A stretch of DNA of 64,000 nucleotides, from assembly GCA_035578175.1 (NCBI GenBank), contig JAQMRL010000001.1:372551720-372615719 (forward strand), read 5' to 3'. The notes under the pieces were generated by a model. That model saw nothing but the letters and a program-made list of their open reading frames with translations, was not told the origin of the DNA and made no database searches. The DNA is from Catonia carolina (Eukaryota > Arthropoda > Insecta > Hemiptera > Achilidae). Of this stretch, positions 21,501 to 33,577 are shown piece by piece; position 1 is the stretch's first letter, and every line of letters starts with the position of its first letter. The position numbers were made by a program, and so were the translations under genes.

Positions 21501-23290
21501 TATGGTAACATGATAACATAATATGTAACACTTTATGCTAAACAACGTGTTACAATAACATGTATTGTAATGTAAGCCTCATACAATTTATGATTATGGT
21601 ATAGGCAGTTGCCACTTAGGCAGATGTTTTTGCCATAAAAAACTCATTAAAAAAAAGTTCCAAGCTAACAGCCAGCTTCAGTAGCTAATATTTATAAATG
21701 AATTTGGTACTGCCACTTAAAAGTTGACAATATCGACTTCTGCAAGGGTTTCCGGAAAATAAAAAGTTCTTAATTTATTAATTTTCTTTTTTTTGTAAAA
21801 TCACTGTGATAAAAATAGTAATCTCTAGAGAATTGAATTACAAATTATTTATAAATACGAGTAGACTTCACTCAAGGTTTATTTTTTTAAATAATAATAA
21901 TAAACAATTTTCAGTTTTAAACTTTGGATGCTGCCAGAAACGGCTATTTTCTTCCAAATATGTTTGAAGTATTCGGAAGAAAAATAAACTTCAACTTTCG
22001 GTCAATAATGAGTCACTATTTTGTACACACAATGGATCAATGGATAATAAAATAAATATTTAAGCGATGAAGCGGGATAAGCGTGAATTTACTAAGATTG
22101 AAGATTGTTTTTGTCAGTTTGTGAACATTTACTGGCCTACCGGTTTTTTTGGTCAATCACTGTAAATTTTTACGTGGATACATCTGATGGAGAAGGTGTA
22201 TTTAAAATCACATAAAAACTGTAAATAAATTTAAAGCTACAATCGAGTTTGAACTGATATCAGTAGCTTTACAATTGTTACAGAAAGTACAGGATATTAT
22301 CACAGTTCGGTGAGTATGGACTGTTGTAAATTAAATACATAATTTCGTTCCAATGTGATCTTTAATTACATAGCCTACTAGTTCAAATTGTCACCTTTGC
22401 AGAGTTAATTCAGTAGGTAAACTTAACAAGTTTTCATTTCAATGGAAACAAAATATTATGATTTCATCTTTGCTTGTTGATATTTTTGTAAATTTTAGTG
22501 TGTATTTCCCTCAACGATTTATTCGTTGTATTGAAGATTAATTTGTAAACAAAGTATGTCATTACCGTATTGGTAACCAAATAATTGATGGCGCTGACAC
22601 CTTTTAAATATTTCTGAAGAAGTTTGAAATAGGCCTAAATATTCATAATAAAATAAACCGAATCGCTAACAGTTTCCTAGAGCGAGTTTGATTTTTCAAA
22701 AACTAATTATTTTTGTTTAAACACAGGTATAAATGAAATTTACATTTATTTAGGTTAAAGCCAAAAAGTGTTTTCTTGACTTCAACAGTTTTATATTTCT
22801 TTGTACGTGCAGATAGATACTGTGCTAAATTGCTTCGTAAATTAATATAACTTACCTTAATTTTTTTATGAAGTCTTGTGCCAGTTGTTAGCCCGCGGGC
22901 AATGAAGTATTTTTAACATTAACTTTTAATATTAATTCTGAACAAAATGATATATAGAAACTGTATTTCTGCCCTAGGGGTTTGATTAAATAAAAAATAA
23001 GTTGATTTTTTTTCAAGGCCAATAACCAGCCGTTTTTTTTCAAAATTGTTTATTCTTTAAAACGCATATAAAGGTGGCATTGTGTTACAATAAATATTGG
23101 ATACAAGTAATTGTGCTCGCGTAATAGCTTCATAGCTTCATAGGAATGCTTTAGCTTCGTAGGAATGTATAAAATAAACCGATTTATTACTCTTCTGGTT
23201 TAACTCCGTCTGTTCACCTATAGCTACCTTATCACTTTAGGAATGTGCACATTGATTTTCAGGATTGCCACTTTTTGGGAAAGTACACAA
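21501..23290. other. AT-rich stretch, nothing recognised
   Basis: About 1.8 kb without a recognised gene or named repeat. Confidence 0.4.
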
Positions 23291-23295
23291 ATAAT

Positions 23296-23428
23296 ATTTT
23301 TACTTTCTCTTGCCAATATGAATATATAGGAAGGAAAGTATTGTTTTCATGTCGATTTTAAGAAATCGAGTTTTCACCGGATATACACGTTTTCAGACCC
23401 CCTGAACCCAAAAACATGTTTTTAGCGA

Positions 23429-23464
<36 letters not shown>

Positions 23465-24272
23465 CGCGTGTGCGTGTGCGTGCGTGTGTGTGTGTGTGTA
23501 CGTGTGTGTGTGAGCAGAATATATCTTAAGAACGGAACATCGTACGAACTTGAAACTTAAGTTAGATACCACTAGAGGATCCGACACGAACAATTTCATC
23601 AAAATCGATCAACCGGAAGCAGTAGTTTATTTTGTCATTTTTCACTTTTTGCTATTTTCTCAAAAACGGCTCCTACGTTTTTTTTTTTAAGTGCCTCATT
23701 TACTAAATTTTTTACTTATGTCTGCTGAAATTCTTGGGGAGGTTGTTTTCTCGTAAAAAACATTTTGTTTAGATTTATATAAATTAAAGATTAAAATTTA
23801 TAAAAAGATTAAAAATTTATATAATTAAAGTTGTAGAAAATTTAAAATCCTACAACTTTTATTTCAAACGTGTTTTTGTATAACGATTAGTTTAGCGGTA
23901 ATTAGCGATTTTATGTTTTCTTCTCACGAAAACGTGTAAAAAAGTCGATTGTTTTACGATTTCAGCCTTTACGACAAAAGTGTAATAATCAAATTTATAG
24001 GAAAAGATCTACAACTTTTATTTCAATCATTTTTCTCTACAGAGCCTAGTTTAGCGTGAAAGAGTGATTTTCCGTATTTTTAAGCCAAACTGAGGTTGAT
24101 TTTCATTTTGCATCTTTCACTCATGATTAAAATAAGGTTATGTTTTTTGAGGTTAGTTTTTTATTTATTTCTAATGTTTTATTTTTAATGGTTATGTTAT
24201 TACTAAGGTTATATTGCTAATTATTTTCATTGGCAAGAGAAAGTCGTGTGAGTGTTTCACACCAGATTTTTT
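23296..24272 (+). repeat. Family A repeat, copy A4
   Basis: Near-complete copy from TTTTTACTTTCTCTTGCC to GTGTGAGTGTTTCACACCAG with a T run. The GT/GC tract lies at about 23430-23512. The internal part after CTTGGGGAGG is shorter than in A2. Terminal segments CTTTCTCTTGCC and GGCAAGAGAAAG form the inverted pair seen in all full copies. Confidence 0.9.
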
Positions 24273-24489
24273 TGCTTAAAAGTAGTTGTCCTCTTTCTTT
24301 CCCGTAGAAGCAAGTAGTCGAAATTCGAATATTTTTTTACTTTTCTAATATGTCATGTATGGAACAGGCACAGCCTTCCGATTTTTAGAATTGTAGCTCT
24401 TAGGGAATGTATAAAAATGTTATGTGAGTATTTATTTGTGTTTTTTTTCGAACAGCCCAATTTAGAGGGCACGTTTAATCAACTTCTTA

Positions 24490-24963
24490 GCCCATGCTTC
24501 TTTCATCCTTCTTGAGTGGTGCTCTTTATCCTCTTGAGTCCATTTTCTTCCTCTTTTGGAAGTGGGGTTTTCTTCTCCTAAAACTCTAATTCCTGTATTG
24601 TTTTCTTGAACGTTGCTCTATCTTTAATCGTTTCCGAGTATATTGAGTTGTTTACTAGGTTTTGTCTATTTATTTAAACCCCGTTCTCTTGTTTTTCTGA
24701 GTGTGAAGTAAGTTGAAAATTTACTTTGGTAGTGTGGTGTTTTTCATTCTGTATATGTGTCCGTAGAACTGTAATGTTCTTTTACTGATTATGTTTGTTA
24801 TTTTTTCTATTTTGGAATAAAGTTCTGGGTTTGTTCTTTGCTTGTACTCTGATCCTGCATTGATATTAGGACCTAATATTTTCCTTAAAATTCTTCTCTC
24901 TAATTTCTCTACGTCCTGTGCTTCATGTAGTTTCTGCAGGATTTTTTCAGATTGTCGGATCAA
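24490..24963 (-). pseudogene. Non-LTR retrotransposon 3' fragment (RT4)
   Basis: The first 80 codons are open: MIRQSEKILQKLHEAQ, KLERRILRKILGP, RTLQFYGHIYRM, the region after the RT palm in insect non-LTR ORF2. Downstream the frame is interrupted by stops. The same lineage occurs at 40960-41440 (FERKILRKIMGPK) and 44800-45240 ([13 protein letters not shown]). Confidence 0.6.
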
Positions 24964-26195
24964 GTGGTCAGGCGGAAGGTTTTTGATTGGTAGGTGGTGG
25001 TGGCCTCCTGGGGACTGGACGAGGACGCCTCAATTGAGTCCAACACTAATTCCCCATTGTGCGGGGAAGTGATCATGAGTTTTTCCGCCGCCTCGGATAC
25101 AAAAAAGCTCTATATAAATGAATCGACTATTTATTTATTCCCTGAAAGGTTGAATAAAATTATCATTAATTTATCGTCCGCAGTAACAACATTATTTATG
25201 CAGGTTTTAATTAAACAGAGCTCGCCGCACATGGAATACTCAAAAAGAAATTGTTAATCGATTCATTAACACCCCCATTACAAGTAAAATTAGAAAAAAT
25301 AAATAAGTTATTTTTAAGAAATTTTTAAGGAAAGATAACAGAATAGAGGAGGAAATATATTTTGTATCTTGAATCGTTTAAATTTAATAGCGACGTTTGA
25401 ATCTGTTCTCCACAAATCGTTTTAGCTACTGTAGTAGTCCATCCCCTGCAGCCCTCATTCATACGATTCTATGGGACACACTTTTATGGCAGTATTTTAT
25501 TTACCTTTGATCTTGTCAGCTTATTCACATTGGTCATTCAAATATTTTGCTACTAACATTTGAATAGCATTGAAATGAAATTTTATTCAGGATGGTAATA
25601 AGATATTATTCAACAGATGTTTTACAAAGTTCTTCAATAGTATTTATTTCAATGAACATCTTTAATGATGACGTTATTTTTTATTTTCTTTCTTTAAACA
25701 AAAATATCTCTTTTCTTTTACAAAGATTAAAGTTTCAATTAAAGGAATTTTTGTATGTAATTTAACATACCACCATTATTTTATGTTCTACTTAAATACG
25801 TATATATAAATTCGAATTAAAATTTTGAACGATTTGTTCTTTAGGATTGAGCGAACAATTAATAAAACATTAATCACTTCGATCACTTGAGCCTAAGGAT
25901 TAAAAGGGATGTGCATATCCTAGAAAATTATTTGTTTGCCTTCCCAAACAGTTAAGAGATCAAACAATGGGCTTGGGTATTATGTAAAGGATGTCTAGGA
26001 ACAGCACAGCAATTAATTAAATATCAACCATTTTCTCCTAAGATGTACAAAATGGGTAACTCTTTAAAGTAATTGTACATAAATATTATTTTGCACCTTA
26101 ATTCTAAGAGCGTTAATTCTGAAAATCGGAAATAGAGTTATTTAAGTTAAACATGGAAAATTAAAATGTAGAATCTAACCATAAAATACAACGAA
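24964..26195. other. AT-rich stretch, nothing recognised
   Basis: A GC-richer patch lies at about 24970-25090. No gene or named repeat was recognised. Confidence 0.35.
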
Positions 26196-26199
26196 CTCT

Positions 26200-26995
26200 T
26201 CTTCTTCTTCTTCTTCTCTTCACGGGTTAGGCATTTCTACCTGTTCCGACACCCATATTTTCTTCGGCCTGCCAATATCTCTACTTCCCACTGGTTTGCA
26301 TCTTCTCGCTACGCTAGGCAAGCGGCTTTCTGGCATTCTATTTAAATTATCTACCCATTGGGCACGATACAATTTTATTTTTTCGTTGAGAAGTGGAAAA
26401 TTTCCCGATTCTTGCCTTATATATTCATTTCTGATCCTGCCTATACAAACTTCACCGAGTCTAGAGACAAGCACCAACAAATGCATGCGTTGTTCACGTG
26501 ATATTTGTGCTGCCGGTTGCCTAACTGACGTCGGCTATTGGATAATGAACCGCGCTTACGTAAAAATAAAATTCCTTTCTTTCCTTCTAAAAATTTAACA
26601 AATTTTCATGAAATCTATTGAAATCTATGACCTATTTTCATTAAAAATAACTCGCACTGTATATTCAGCTAGGGAATAATGACAACGAAGACTGGTCTTA
26701 GAAGAATGCATAATGACCTTGGTTATGCGTTCAATCAACAGCTATCACGTGATCCATTCGTTTACTGCGTGTCTCCAGACTCGGTGAGTAGACTATAATC
26801 TTGTACAACCCCTGACAGACAATAAGAATTTCATTTCTGGAGTTTGGATGTTTCTTTCCTACCTTTTCCTTATCACTCATGCTTTACTGCCGTATGTCAA
26901 GGCTGGAACGCGTACCGTGTTATAAAACTTTAACCTTGTTTCGGGTCTTGTCTTTTCCTCAGTGTCCTATGATAATACAATAAACTCTTCTGTAT
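26200..26995 (-). pseudogene. Non-LTR retrotransposon 3' end (RT5), split by a MITE
   Basis: On the minus strand the part from 26995 to 26788 reads TRPETRLKFYNTVRVPALTY with a following EMKFLLSVRGCTRL. The part from 26451 to 26220 continues with GRIRNEYIRQESGNFPLL, KLYRAQWVDNLNRM and GRPKKIW. The 3' end is a (GAA)n run at 26200-26219. The 336 bp between them is an inserted element. The continuity of the protein across the insertion gives the order of events. Related to 1932-2400. Confidence 0.65.
26452..26787. mobile_element. MITE inserted in RT5 (336 bp)
   Basis: Terminal inverted repeats of 22 nt: TCACCGAGTCTAGAGACAAG at the left and its counterpart TCACCGAGTCTGGAGACACG read inward from the right. 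It interrupts the reverse transcriptase fragment precisely. A target duplication could not be seen, so the superfamily is open. Confidence 0.6.
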
Positions 26996-27277
26996 TATGA
27001 TGCACCCCTGTAGTATATTTAATAAATATTTCTTTAACTGTATTTTAGAAGGAAATGTATTAACTATGTAGCCTAACTTAATATATTTTCCATTTGTTTT
27101 TATTGTAGATCATTTTTTTAATCATAAATATTTTATTTAAATATTTATTGATATTTCATCATTTTTTATTTTCGTTTTTTTTTTTATCAATAAATACCGG
27201 TTTTCTTTAACACGCTTTATCTGTGCGAGTACTCAAGCTCCATGAACTTCTGAAACCAAAAACTTGTTCTTGGAAGA

Positions 27278-27302
27278 TGGTGTGTGTGCGCGTGTGTGTG
27301 TA
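27278..27302. repeat. Short (GT)n tract
   Basis: GTGTGTGCGCGTGTGTGTG in a CTGAAACCAAAAACTTG context that recalls the same position in family A; probably the trace of a very old or truncated copy. Confidence 0.5.
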
Positions 27303-27341
27303 AGTGGGTTGATTGGGTGTTATTCGTACTGAAGCAAACAA

Positions 27342-27500
27342 GGCCGGCCCGTTGGCGTAGTGGTTAGCGCAACTGGCTTCTACGCCGGGTGGGGGTCCCC
27401 GGTTCGATTCCCGGTCAGGTCTGGCATTTTTTCATCACTCATCTTCACGTATCATCCTTTTCACCGTCTCCATTAGCAGCAATTGCAAAACAGTCAGACG
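27342..27500 (+). mobile_element. tRNA-derived SINE, group S1 (best-preserved head)
   Basis: GTTGGCGTAGTGGTTAGCGC (A box), CCCCGGTTCGATTCCCGG (B box at about 27398-27413), then TCAGGTCTGGCATTTTTTC. Both RNA polymerase III promoter boxes are intact. The acceptor stem does not fold as a tRNA, so it is called a SINE. Confidence 0.7.
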
Positions 27501-28612
27501 TAAAACAAAAAAAAATTAAACAAACATTTTGAATCGACAATGCTGAGATTAAAAACTAAGGTTTCTACAACTAACCTAAGAGGGTATTTTGGAATTAGCT
27601 CTGTATCCTTAAAGTTAAAGGTACCAATACCAAAATTATGAAATTATCAAATTTTCTCAAAAATTGTTCCTAACAAATTTGATAAAACTTCTTTGATTTA
27701 TCCCGGAGGAAATTTGTGAAGGTGTTCTATCTACTCTTGTTCGAAAACCAGTAATTTTCTCAAAACAGTCGTCAGATACATTTAGGTAGAATAGCCTGTA
27801 CTTAAAATAAATTTAAAATACTACAACTTTTGTATTTAACTTTTATTGCCTGACGCTGCATAGCCACAATTTGTGGTGAAATCATTTTTCGTAAAACCCC
27901 CATGTTTTTTTTTTTTTTTTTGTTAATTACTACCTTACAGTATATTTAACGGTAAAAATGTGAATAATAAAGTAAAAGATAATTTTATATTATTTAACTA
28001 TCTATTGTAAGTTACGTAATATTTTGCTCTACAGTTTAGTTTAGCCGTAATAGGTAACTTTTTGTAAAACAAAAACATAAAAATTAGTCATTTTTATATT
28101 TGAGTCGTTCAACATCGTTGACAGCATAAATTTATAACTGTTGTCACAGCATCAAAATTGGTCTAAAAGTGATTAAAATATTACACAGTTTAACACTAGT
28201 TTACGAGAAAATCAGGGCAGGTTGCACTCATTTTTCCATTTATTTATTTGTGGTTGATTAAGGATGTAGGGTCTAGATTTAAATTTGTAAAATGTTCATA
28301 GAGCTTGAATTTGTGTTACGTGAAATTGTTGATAACTTTATCATACAAAAGTTAAATACAACAGGTGGTTTAATGTATTAATGTATAAATCATGTAATGT
28401 TCCGCTTGAAAACAATCTTAAACATTAGTTCAGAGTTTATCATACTACAAGATTTGTTCTAAACAGTATTTTACTTGTAAAGATTTTAATAAATTATAAT
28501 ATTCTTAACTGAATAAACCAGTCTATTTTTTTGCGAACAGTAATAAGTGTTAGGCAAACCACTAGACAAATTTAGGCAAACTATCTCGCGACAAGGCTCT
28601 ACGGGTGTAAGC
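27501..28612. other. AT-rich stretch with a diverged repeat-like block
   Basis: Blocks such as AAATTTTCTCAAAAATTG around 27600-27960 recall 15930-16350. No gene was recognised. Confidence 0.3.
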
Positions 28613-28613
28613 T

Positions 28614-29553
28614 ATTTTTTTACTCTCTCTTGCTTATATGAATATATAGAAAGGAAAGTATTGTTTTCATGTCAATTTTTCAAAATCAAGTTTTCACCGG
28701 ATCTACACGTTTTCAGACCCCCTGAACCCAAAAAACATGTTTTTAGCGATTGGTCTGTGTGTGTGAACAGAATATCTCAAGAACGGAACATCGTACAAAC
28801 TTAAAACTTGAAACTTAAGTTACATACCACTACCGGACCCGACACGAACATTTTCATCAAAATCGGTCAACCGGAAGTAGTAGTTTATTCGTGTAATTTT
28901 CCACTTTTTTGTGATTTCCTCAAAAACGGCTCCTACAATTTTATTTAAAATCGCCTGGTTTGTTGAATTTTTTATGCTCTAAAAGATAGGGTAGGCGCCA
29001 TGTTTGCTGAAATTTTGGTGAGGCTGTTTTCACGTAAAAAAATTGTTTTTCTAAGATTACGGCTTTTATGTGCATTTTAGCGTAAAAATTTATATGATAA
29101 AAGTTGTAGACAATTTAAAACCCTACAACTTTTATCTCAAACATTTTTTTGTATAATGTTTAGTTTAGCGGTAATTAGCGATTTTCTGTTTTTTTCTCAC
29201 GAAAACGTGTGAAAAATCTATTTTTTTAAGATTTCGGCCTTAGTATGCATTTTACGACAAAAATCTATAATAAAATTTATAGGAAATTAAAATATCTACG
29301 ACTTTCATTGAAAGAATTTTTCTCTATAGAGCCTAGTTTAGCGTGAAAGAGTGATTTTCCGTAATTTTAAGCCAAACTGAGGTTGATTTTCATTTTGCGT
29401 CTTTCACAAAATGATTAAAATTAGGTTATGTTTATTGAGGTTAGTTTTTTGTTTATTTCTACTGTTTTATTACTAATGTTACGTTATATTGGTCATTATT
29501 TGCATTGGCAAGAGAAAGTTGAGAGAGAAAGAGTGTTTCACACCAGATTTTTT
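28614..29553 (+). repeat. Family A repeat, copy A5
   Basis: Near-complete copy. The GT tract is very short here (CTGTGTGTGTG), showing that the tract length varies between copies at one fixed site. TTTTTTAC is present at both the left and right boundary. The right end has an extra GAGAGA insertion next to the terminal hairpin. Confidence 0.9.
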
Positions 29554-29864
29554 ACTTAATTTTTTGGTGAATTTTTAAAATTGTCATCTATAATTTTGTT
29601 CTGCCCATCCGTCACCCCTAAATATCAGAATTACAAGCGATAGCAACAAATGATTTTGCATTCGTAATCTACACAAAAAGTTAGAAGGCCTAAATTGGAT
29701 TTGAAGTTTCAGTTTTGACCGGAAGTGGCTCAAAACCAGAAGTCAAGAAATAAAATTTGGAATTTTGAAACAAAACTTGTGTTATTTGATTCCTCTTAAA
29801 GATTTGCTCTTTTTCATCTACGATCCTTTACTATCTTCGTTAGCATTAATGTGCATAACTGTCG
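29554..29864. other. AT-rich stretch, nothing recognised
   Basis: No gene or named repeat recognised. Confidence 0.35.
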
Positions 29865-30260
29865 GATATGCCCATAACAGGTGGAGGGTTAAATTATTCA
29901 CACTTGATCTGCTAGTTACAGGGTTACAAAAATGAATCAGTTTCTTATCACATAGTCAGCCAATTATATGAGTGAAGCATTTAAGAACAGAAGAGGTAGA
30001 GGTGTAAAAGACACTAGTAACAGTTAACTCCTCTGAGAGTAATAAATTTCACTATTTACAGCCAGACCCTGTGGTGAATGAAGTGAAAGTGCCATTTTCA
30101 GGATGAAAAGTAGATGCTTTTCAGAGGGCCTGGCATGTTGATAAGCATACTTTTACACTCAGTGAGGAAGGCATGGTAAACCACCTCACTACTCGTTTTA
30201 CTTAGTAATGCCTATAGAGGTTGAAACTAGCATTTCGGCTGATGACCTAAACAACAACAG
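29865..30260 (+). repeat. Family B repeat, copy B3
   Basis: GCCCATAACAGGTGGAGGG start and CATTTCGGCTGATGACCTAA end, with an ACAACAACAG tail. It is the most complete copy of the family. The tail of AAC units is reminiscent of a SINE or LINE 3' end. Confidence 0.8.
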
Positions 30261-30326
30261 TTGGTTGTAGAACAAAAAGAAAAATAAGACTATTATTTTT
30301 TAAAATTTATTTTTGAATGAGATCTA

Positions 30327-31256
30327 CCAGGTGTGGCTATTAAATAACGAGACTGATGTTGTAAAAAATTTAATTTTTATTTTATACATAATCACTTATT
30401 GTCACCTTCAATATACACTCCTTCTCTATCCCTACAACGCTCCATGCGAATTTTCAGTTGTTGGAAACAGTGCTGGAAGTCATCTTCAATCAGCTCCTTC
30501 AGGACACGTACCGCTTTCTCTTTTACACCTTCCACAGAGTCAAATCTTGTCCCTTTTAATGCAGATTTCACCTTAGGGAACAGGTAGAAGTCACATGGTG
30601 CAAGATCTGGTGAATAAGGTGGTTCCAACACTGAGATGCTGTACTTGGCTAGGAACCTCTTGACAGATAACGTGGAATGAGCTGGCGCATTGTCTTGGCA
30701 GAGAGCCCATGATTTGTCCTTTCACATTTTGGGGCGTTTTTTCCTTACTCATTGACGTAGTTTAGAAAGTGCTTCAAGGTAGTAATATTGATTAATCGTT
30801 TAACCTTCAGGAACCCAGTGAAGGTACACAATCCCATGGATATAAAAAAAAAACCAATCATCATTGCTTTAAATTTTGATTTGCTCATTCGAGCTTTTTT
30901 GGCTCTCAGTGAAGTTCAGCTCTTCCAGTGCATAGATTGGCGCTTCGTTTCCGGATCATAAGTAAACAACCACATTTCATCACATGTTATTATCTTCTAC
31001 CTATTCCCTAAGGTGAAATCTGCATTAAAAGGGACAATATTTGAGTCTGTATAAGCTGTAAAAGAGAAAGTGGCACGTGTCCTGAAGGAGCTGACAGAAG
31101 AGATGATTTCCAGCACTGTTTCCAACAATGGAAAATTCATATGGAGCGTTGTAGGGATAGAGTAGGAGTGTATATTGAAGGTGACAAAAAGTGATTATGT
31201 ATAAAATTAAAATTAAATTTTTTACATCAGTCTCATTATTTAATAGCCACACCTCA
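30327..31256. mobile_element. Palindromic mariner derivative M2 (about 930 bp)
   Basis: The two ends are the same mariner terminus in opposite orientation (CCAGGTGTGGCTATTAAATA at the left, its complement at the right). Left arm 30327-30585 pairs with right arm about 31006-31256, leaving a loop of about 420 bp that carries more of the transposase gene on the minus strand. The right arm starts at TTCCCTAAGGTGAAATCTGC, the same breakpoint as in M1. TA is visible at the left flank only. Confidence 0.8.
30392..30990 (-). pseudogene. Mariner transposase, 3' half
   Basis: Minus-strand frames give the LEPPYSPDLAPCDFYLFPKV block with the third catalytic Asp of the mariner D,D34D triad, then KGTRFDSVEGVKEKAVRVLK and a GVYIEGDNK end. 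Upstream, from about 30660 to 30990, the conserved middle is recognisable but disrupted. There is no N-terminal HTH part. Confidence 0.75.
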
Positions 31257-32285
31257 TGTGTCACTTATGCCATTTCATGATACTTTTAAAATAACCTTTT
31301 TTGGCTTCAGAAGGCAATGAAAGATGAAGATCAGTTGAAATTTATGTATCAAAATATTTGCACTGTTACTTTTTGACTATGCTATAGATATAAACAGTGT
31401 TGTGAGAAAATAGAGAAATGTAATTAAGTAATTCTAATTAGGCACACCATCAGAAATTAATTTTCTTTATCTTTTATGTGCACCCTACTTACAAACTCTC
31501 TTGGTGCCTTCTGTATTTGTAATGAATTCTAAAACACAATACAACTTCAGAGTAGGTACTTTATTAGGAACAACCAGCTAACGGAGAATGTAAAGTAGAA
31601 CAGAGTGTTCTTAATCAAGTAAAAGTCAATTTAATTATCATCAGCTTGCTTCACTGAATCAGAAGTACCTTAATGAAAAAACACATTTTACAAGTATTCC
31701 AACTTTTCAAGGAGTATTCCGTTTAGACGTTGATAACAAAAAATCATTTAACAAAACAAAGAATTTTAATTTTTAAAAGATTAAAAACAGATAATTGAAA
31801 AGCTTAATGGATGAATGTGCTATGTAAAAAAGATGTAGGTTTTAAAAAAATTCAGTCAGATTTCTAAGGTACCCAATTTTTTTGTAAATTGTCTGATTTC
31901 TTTTAATGCCATACTATATTATTAAGTACCCCTTTATGGAAACTTACATTATGCAAATAAAAGTTTTTTTAACTATACTTGTCAATATTACTTTACATTT
32001 TTAAGTCTTTAGCATATAGCACCTTCATCCACTAAAAATTTGCCTTTTACACGTTATCTTTTAAGAACAGATGAACGGATTTCAATAATTCAAAATAAAG
32101 TTTATCAAAGACAACTTTCTCATTGAAATACATTTTTAACTATGAAGATAAATATTTATTATCACAGTTAGCTGTTATTATTCCAAAAAGATAACTTTCC
32201 TTCTTTCTTTTTTGTGTTTAATTCGCATCAACAGCTTGGTCATTAGCAACTATGGTGGGTTAAGACACTGTAACCGTTGGTTTTG
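31257..32285. other. AT-rich stretch, nothing recognised
   Basis: About 1 kb without a recognised gene or named repeat. Confidence 0.4.
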
Positions 32286-32289
32286 GCAC

Positions 32290-32385
32290 ATAATAATTTT
32301 CAGACCCTAACCAGGTATAAAACCTGAGACCTCCGCTTAATATGCTAGCAGGCTAACTACTACACCATGGAGGTGGCCAAAGATG
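32290..32385 (-). mobile_element. tRNA-like SINE head (inverted)
   Basis: Minus strand: CCATGGTGTAGTAGTTAGCC (A box), CTCAGGTTTTATACCTGG (B box, decayed), GGTCTGAAAATTATTATG. Group S1 by its boxes. Confidence 0.5.
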
Positions 32386-32527
32386 CTTGTTTATCTTGGA
32401 AGGCCTTTCATTTCTTTTATAATATCCTTTTCATTTCTTCTATATTATTTATTTAATCATTTATAAAAGAATTGTTTCTTATGTCATCGTTTTAGGAAAG
32501 CCCCATCAACTTATCAAGTCAATCACT

Positions 32528-32706
32528 ATTTTTACTTTCTCTTGCCTATATGAATATATAGGAAGGAAAGTATTGTTTTCATGTCGATTTTTAGAAATCG
32601 AGTTTTCACCGGATCTACACATTTTCAGACCTCCTAAACCCAAAAAACATGTTTCTAGCGATTGGTCTGTGTGTCTGTGTGTCCGTGTGTGTGTCTCTGT
32701 GTGTCC

Positions 32707-32749
<43 letters not shown>

Positions 32750-33540
32750 GTGTGTGAACAAAATATCTCAAGAACGGAACATCATACGAACTTGAAACTT
32801 GAAACTTAAGTTACATACCACTACCGGACCCGACACGAACATTTTCATCAAAATCGGTCAACCGGAAGTAGTAGTTTATTCATGTCATTTTTCAATTTTT
32901 GTGATTTTCTCAAAAACTGGTCCTACGATTTTTTTGATAAATTTGCAACAAACCTGGTTAGTTAAATTTTTTGCTATACAAGATAGGGTAGGCGCTATGT
33001 TTGCTGAAATTCTTGGTGAGGCTGTTTTCACGTAAAAAAATTGTTTTTCTAAGATTACGGCTTTAATATGCATTTTAGCCCAAAAGTTTATATAATAAAA
33101 AATGTAGAAAATTTAAAATCCTACAACTTTTATTTCAAACATTTTTTTGTATAACGCTTATTTTAGCGGCAATTAGCAATTTTCTGTTTTTTCTTCTCAT
33201 GAAAACGTGTGAAAAATCAATTTTTTTAAGATTTTAGCCGTAGTATGGATTTTACACAAAAGTGTATAATCAAATCATAGGAAATTAAAAGATCTACAAC
33301 TTTTATTTATAGAATTTTTCTCTATAGAGCCTAGTTTAGCATGAAAGAGTGATTTTCCGTATTTTTAAGCCAAACCGGGGTTGATTTTCATTTTGCTCTT
33401 TCACTCATGATTAAAATTAGGTAATGTTATTTGGGTTAGTTTTTCGTTGATTTATAATGTTTTATTACTAATGTTAGCATTATTGTTAACTATTTGTTTT
33501 GGCAAGAGAAAGTTGCGTGAGTATTTTACACTAGATTTTT
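32528..33540 (+). repeat. Family A repeat, copy A6
   Basis: Complete copy from TTTTTACTTTCTCTTGCC to CACTAGATTTTT, with GT tract at about 32669-32756. It carries CTTGGTGAGGCTG and AAAGTGATTTTCCGT-type blocks shared with A5 and A9, so these three form a sub-group. Confidence 0.9.
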
Positions 33541-33577
33541 AATTTTAAATTTGAGGATGGTCTATATTATATTATTA

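Noticed and set aside
24842..25257. Plus-strand frames of 76-87 codons
   Set aside because: The first is the complement of retrotransposon fragment RT4; the second has no recognisable feature.
27342..27420. Possible tRNA gene
   Set aside because: A and B boxes are good, but the acceptor ends do not pair and related sequences are dispersed with a common tail, as for a SINE.
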